From NCBI GenBank assembly GCA_023101885.1, contig JALPQD010000102.1, forward strand, positions 4,090,971 to 4,154,970: a DNA stretch of 64,000 nucleotides, given 5' to 3'. This document shows, piece by piece, positions 58,896-64,000 of the stretch (positions within the stretch are counted from its first letter, which is position 1; every line of letters begins with the position of its first letter). A program made the position numbers and the translations under genes. This DNA is from Typhlomys cinereus (lineage: Eukaryota; Chordata; Mammalia; Rodentia; Platacanthomyidae). The notes below the pieces were generated by a model. That model was not told the origin of the DNA. It saw only the letters and a list, made by a program, of their open reading frames with translations, and searched no databases.

Positions 58896-61374
58896 AATAA
58901 TCAGGAGAACTTTAAAGAGTATAGGTTCAATTTATAGAATGGGTTGAAATTGTACATTTAAATAATTAGTTCAATAAAGTATATTTTCAATGAACAGTTC
59001 AAAAACAAGTTCCAATGCTATGTTTGCACTATTGTTATCTAATCCAAATTTGAAGTAGTGAGAAAGTTAAGATGATCTCTGATGTTTTAGGGTCAAATTT
59101 GAAAATTGTTCTCCATACACTATTTTACTTTATCAAAATTTAATTTCAAACCAATGATAATTTTTCTGCAGTCTGCCCTTCCCAGTATATTAGAACTAAG
59201 AAAATTCAATAAGGTATTGGAATATCAGACTATCATTGTGCTTCTTTTCCAATGTAGGCAGTGACAATTTACAAGGTTTTCTTTTTTTTTGGTTCATTCA
59301 TTTATTTAACAAATATTTGCTGAATCCCTAGCATATACAGGATGGCATTATTAATCAGCAAAGAAAATCTGTCAATAATGTCTTTGACCTCATCTAAAAT
59401 AGCAATTTACTCTATTTTGGTTGGTTTTTTGTCTTATAATTTCACAACTTCATCTTTATAGCTGATTTGTTCTGTTTGTTTATATGTATTAATATATATA
59501 TAAACATTATGCGTTTAAGCCATGTATTCATGAGTATTTTTAGAGTTAAGATAATGAGATGCTATTTTAATTTAAGTTTGAATTTCCATATTTTAATTTA
59601 AGTTTGAATACATTGAAGGTGGACTTCTAATTCACTCATATTGCCATTGTAACTGAATCAAAATCTCTATCTTAAATCCTGACCTTCAAATTCCAAAGAC
59701 TATTGGTGTAATTATTGATCAGACCAAATAAGACTCAGAAGCAAATCAGCCAGCACACCCCGGAAAACTGAAAACTCCATTACCAGTGCCTTCCTGCTGA
59801 GCTCTGAATACATTATTGATTCATTCTAGCTGGAGGTTCTCCTGACAAGCTTATGTCTACAATTAAGTGGATTACATGGAACATGTTAAATGGCCTAAAA
59901 ACTTCTTAGGCTGGAAGGTTTTGGACATCAACACCAATAAACACACTCAACTTTCCCACTCACAAGTAGGGCCTAGGAAAATCAATAGTAACAGTACAAA
60001 ATATCCTATACTCAATAAAGAATCTCTCTGGGCAAGTGGCTGAACTTTGCTTTGAAAACAATTCAGTTTTGTAAAAATTCATATTCTTACTTCCCATTTC
60101 AGAAACAAAATCAACACCATGATCTGTTATATTACTATGAAATACAAGGCTAAAACTAAGCACTTACTACTTTTGTTTCATTTTAAAATACCATTTATAT
60201 TGCTCAGGAATTGCACAGTATGGTACATCCTAAAAAACTAGTTTTTTCTTCTGCTTTCTAAATTCTCTAATTATTTTTTCTCATTTATGTAACTAATTAT
60301 AAAATATTTTTCAGTATACTAGTTCACACTAAGTATCAGTGTGAACCTATTAGTTGAGAATTTTAATATAACTCAGAGTTTAATTCCAAGGCCCTCTTAT
60401 TTGCACCTAAAATCAAACATGACTAAAATAAAGGTAACAATTAGGTATACATTGTTAACATTAAGTCAAACACAGACCACCTTTACACCAGATTGTTAGA
60501 GTGCTTTGTTAAATACCTATGTCATATTGCAAATATTATGTGAAAAAACCATTGCTTCCATCAATAAATAGGTCTTTAGAAAGACTTCCATTTATAAAAA
60601 GACTTTAAGCATCACCAGATACAGCAACAAAATCTATAAATTGGACTGTGCTGTAAAGTCTCAGGATGCTGCTGTTGCTATTTACTAGAACATAGACAAA
60701 GCATTAATCCCCGATGAAAACAACAGAGTACGGCTATTAGTAATATCTGAAAGCACTGTTACTCCTTTTGTGAATTTTATTTGAAGAACAGAAAGGAATT
60801 ATCGCAAATCTGGAATCTCTTAAGTACAGAAGAGAATGTGTAATTTTTGTGTTTTTTTTTTAGTTCTAGTCGAAATGGATGACATAGAATTAAAAATGTA
60901 ACAAAATATGAAAATGATGAATAATACTAATGCATGCCTATCATACTCCTGGATCTGCTGCTATTAATCCTGAAAAATAGGGGTTTAAAGGATAAACTCA
61001 AACTGACATGAGAGTCTAATGGTGTGATACTTTCTCTAAGATGAGACCAAAAAGGACCAAATCTGTTGCCAGTGAGTAATATCCTTCATGGTGCTTCAAA
61101 TAGTAAGGTTTTAAAATTGTAATAAAACTGTAGATTCTTTTCCTACTTATTAAGAAAATAGTTGGTATTCCTCTAATCACCTTCAGCATTTTACAGATGT
61201 GACCTTTCATATGGATTATGACAATATTAATTATTATCCTGATATAGTGTTAAAGAATCAGGATCTGAGACTGTTGTGTGGCATTTTTCCTCTGTGCAAC
61301 CATCTTAGACTTTGCCCTAATCTAAGTTAGGGAGAATGTTAAACATCCCATCCTGGAGGAAGCCTCAATAAGGA
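58896..61374. other. Gene-free AT-rich DNA
   Basis: Only a 21-bp direct repeat (tattttaatttaagtttgaa plus t) at 59,563-59,583 and 59,589-59,609 stands out. Confidence 0.5.
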
Positions 61375-61615
61375 TTTGGTGGGTAAAGGGCATGCTATGT
61401 AAACATGGGAATGTAAGTTTGGATCCCACCTCCATGTAAGAAAAGTGTGGTGGCAGACACCTGTAATCCCTGTGCTAGGGTGTGGAGACAGATCCCTGGG
61501 GAACACTGATTAGCCAATGTTACTGAATCACTGAGCTGCAGATTCAGTGAGAGATACTATCTCTAAAACAATTGAAAAGTTGAAGAGTGATTAAGGAAAA
61601 TATCTGAAGTTAATT

Positions 61616-61651
<36 letters not shown>

Positions 61652-61665
61652 GCACACACCACTAC
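61375..61665 (+). mobile_element. Old composite tRNA/7SL-type SINE (B4/RSINE-like), sense
   Basis: Sense landmarks: a tRNA-like head ('gggtaaagggcatgctatgtaaacatgggaatg', 'ggatcccacctccatgtaag'), then a B1-like middle 'gtggtggcagacacctgtaatccctgtgctagggtgtggagacagatcc', then 'gctgcagattcagtgagagatactatctc' and (CA)n at 61,616-61,651. The combination identifies a tRNA plus 7SL-derived composite. The exact family name is uncertain. Confidence 0.6.
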
Positions 61666-62210
61666 ACTACAAAATAGAAAATTGCAAGTAGGAACTGGAA
61701 GTTTTGCCTTAAATCACTTCTTCAATGGAAGGTAAATTTTAAGAGAAGCTTTTGCTACTAACTAGAGCTAAAACAATTGAGATGATATATGATAACATAT
61801 GTGTATGGGAAACCACAAACATTTGCTTAAAATAATTTATTAACCATTTTATTTACCATCATAAGTGTTTACTGAGAATGAATTAACCTAATAATCCATT
61901 ACAAAATCTTTCCTGATCATATAAACAAGTCGTCAAAGTAATTTTGTTACTTAGTAGAACTTAGTAAACATCATATTGAAGGAAGACTTTGAGTCAGATC
62001 AAAGTTAATAAAACTACTTTTGCCCACCAAAAAAAGTTATACCAGTATTTCCACAAGAATTACTGAATGTTGATTTTTGAAAGGTAATACATTCAGAGTC
62101 CTCCCTTTCTTCCATGTAAGGATGTATTCATATCATACCAGAGATGTGCTTCAACCTACAGCCTCCACAAGGCATTGTCTCCACAGTGCTTTTTTCAATA
62201 GTCTTAACCT
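61666..62210. other. Gene-free AT-rich DNA
   Basis: No feature recognised. Confidence 0.5.
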
Positions 62211-62229
62211 TAACAATTCTAGTAGTCTT

Positions 62230-63336
62230 TTTTTTTTTTGCAACGTTCTATTCTTTTTTTTTTAATTTTCGCTTATACAAACTTAACAGGTACACCGGTC
62301 CCCTCCCGCCCTCCCCCCAAGCCCCTGTTCTCCCCTCCTCTCCCCCCTCCCCATCCCTCAATGCCTCCCCTCCCCATCTCCGGAGTATCCTTTAATGTGC
62401 ATGCCAAACTCTCCTCTGGGTCCTCCTCTCCGATGAGGTGCAAGGATCCAGCGGCATTTCCCAAAACCCTTTCCTGTATTCCCCTTAAGCATAGGAACAC
62501 TACTGTGGCTGTCAATCCCTAGCCTCCAAGGATCCTAGTGTCTTTAGTCCATGCTAGACTTTGAGGGGTCAATAATGTGTTGGACATTGCACAGGTCATG
62601 CAAAGTCCTATTATGATTGCTTCGGCTCTAACTTGTGTGGAGTATCTTGCATATCATTACTCCTCCCATCGTTGTGCTCTTACAATCTTACCCCTCCTCT
62701 TCTGCAAATTTCCCTGAGCTTCAGGATGGGGAGAGATTAGGCTGGCCTAGTTCTAGGTGGTTGATATAGAGTCTCTGATGTTCTGAATTATGGTTTGTTG
62801 ATTTTTTTTTCAGTTTTGATGCTCCTGCAATGTCCGTGGCTCCATCCTGATGGGTATTAGATGTCACCCCCTGGCCAGAGATAAAAACTTGTTAAATTAG
62901 AGTCTTATTATAAAAGTATAATCAAAGGTAGATGGAATAAAAGTAGGAGACTGTGGTGAGGGAGAGGTCAATCACCCATTAGCAAAATGGTTACTTTCTA
63001 TCTGCCAGACTGTATGCCCTCCCCTTCTGGTGAGATCATACCCCATCAGTTGCAAATGATCAGGAAGGAAAGTCTGTGAACTTAACCAGATGTCTCATTA
63101 CTTCCTTGCAGTCCTTGATGGTGGCCTATTTTCTCTGCTGTAACATGGTCCCCTCTCTCCTTATTTCTGGTGGGGCCTTCCTTCCCTATCCCTCCTGTTT
63201 ATAATCTTTGCAATTACTGTAGATATTACAGAGATTTATCTTTGAGTGTCTCTAAGTGGGTTTGGTACTAGGATCCACCTATTAGTGAGTACATATGGTG
63301 CTTAATTTTCTGTGTCTGAGATACTTTATTCAATAT
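62230..63336 (-). mobile_element. 5'-truncated L1 3'UTR insertion, antisense, with split poly(A)
   Basis: Antisense L1 3'UTR of about 1.1 kb. It holds a C/T-rich tract (62,300-62,372), 'gcatttcccaaaaccctttcctgtattcccctta' and 'ccccctggccagagataaaaa', and reaches the ORF2 stop region ('aggatccacctattag', about 63,271). The 18-bp target-site duplication aacaattctagtagtctt at 62,212-62,229 and 63,337-63,354 is perfect. The tail has two T tracts separated by 'gcaacgttctattc'. The subfamily resembles copy 3 rather than copies 1 and 2. Confidence 0.88.
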
Positions 63337-63354
63337 AACAATTCTAGTAGTCTT

Positions 63355-63925
63355 GAAAAGGCTACTATACTACTACTAGACTTTTGAAAGAATTACTTTC
63401 AAAGTATGTCTTTGGCTCTTGAAAAAATAAGATTGAATGGTTTTAGATTATTTGGAGTTCTCAAAAGAAAAAAAAAAAACAGAATCCAATGTCTCATATG
63501 AGTGTAGATGGTAAATCTCAAAATTTGTAAAATTTTGGCAAGCTGGAGAAACACTAAAGTGGACATACAATTATAGTCTTAACAATATTGTACACCAAAT
63601 CCAAAAAGGGTGATCTTAAGATCTCAGAAAAACTTATGGTTCATTTCAAGTCAGAAAGCATAAAAATAAAGTCTCAGATCATAGACTCTTTCTGGAAAAA
63701 AAATCGCTGCAGATGTTCTGTTAAGATTGTGTAACGTTTTAACCACAATACTCATTTTATTAAGATGAAAGAATTTTACTTAGAACAATGTGAATAGTTA
63801 TCATCATGAAATATATATATAATTAGCCCCTCAGAAATCATTATCCCTTTATAACAGAAAACTTAGTGATTTCTTTGGTAGCTTCTGCTAATTCTGCTTT
63901 TCTCTTATAATTTCATTTTTTAAAC
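63355..63925. other. Gene-free AT-rich DNA
   Basis: No feature recognised. Confidence 0.5.
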
Positions 63926-64000
63926 ATATGTGCAAGTGCAGTTGGGGTGTTGTGGATGTGTGTGCATGTTGAGGCTCAAGGATGACTTTAGGAATTATTC
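63926..64000 (-). mobile_element. SINE tail running off the window, antisense
   Basis: 'atatgtgcaagtgcagttggggtgttgtggatgtgtgtgcatgttgaggctcaaggatgactttaggaattattc' is the TG-rich tail and first body part of an antisense B2-superfamily SINE, as at 39,735 and 53,465. The head lies outside the window. Confidence 0.5.

Noticed and set aside
62077..62522. Overlapping Pro/Ser-rich ORFs
   Set aside because: They translate the antisense C/T-rich 3'UTR tract of an L1; the same happens at 5,714-6,016 and 46,361-46,687.

Overview
This window is eukaryotic nuclear DNA from a rodent. It is AT-rich, has no operons or ribosome-binding sites, and is filled with LINE-1 (L1) copies, tRNA-derived SINEs ending in (CA)n plus AATAAA, microsatellites, hAT-like DNA-transposon remnants and processed pseudogenes. 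The most recent SINE family has a B2-like tRNA head and a GC-rich body unlike mouse B2. From memory this best fits the B2-superfamily 'DIP' elements of jerboas and relatives (Dipodoidea). That species-level guess is an inference; rodent (Myodonta) is much safer. I found no intact host protein-coding gene and no functional RNA gene. The only near-intact coding capacity belongs to L1.

Layout. 1-9,369: gene-free DNA with old L1 3'UTR pieces, four SINE copies and (CA)n tracts. 9,385-20,186: a compound of two L1 copies head to tail. The first is full length (CpG-rich promoter, ORF1, ORF2, 3'UTR). The second starts at the ORF1-ORF2 junction. One 15-bp target-site duplication flanks the whole pair. 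20,200-25,940: gene-free DNA holding an hAT-like remnant, old SINEs, an RPL31 processed pseudogene (minus) and an AT-rich tandem repeat. 25,948-32,880: a third, older full-length L1. It has two promoter monomers, a nested young SINE, a hairpin that looks like a replication template switch, and about 220 bp of apparent 3'-transduced sequence. 32,935-34,275: an approximately 80-bp-period minisatellite abutting an MBTPS2 processed pseudogene (minus). 34,300-44,990: old L1, SINE and hAT-like pieces, plus a 93-bp locally copied insertion flanked by a 90-bp duplication. 45,070-48,733: a 5'-inverted (twin-primed) L1 carrying a younger 5'-inverted L1 inside it. 48,734-64,000: mostly unassigned AT-rich DNA with old SINEs, old L1 3'UTRs and a well-delimited minus-strand L1 insertion at 62,230-63,336.

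Functional reading: the active machinery represented here is L1 retrotransposition. L1 ORF1 protein (RNA-binding chaperone) and ORF2 protein (endonuclease plus reverse transcriptase) would explain the L1 copies, the SINE insertions and both processed pseudogenes. Five SINE or pseudogene insertions and six L1 insertions have recognisable target-site duplications. I did not find an undescribed molecular system. The most unusual signals are structural scars: the locally templated insertion at 40,286-40,555, the template-switch hairpin at 29,141-29,219, the tandem L1 pair, the 3' transduction and the nested inversions. All repeat-family names come from recall and reading by eye, not from a database search.
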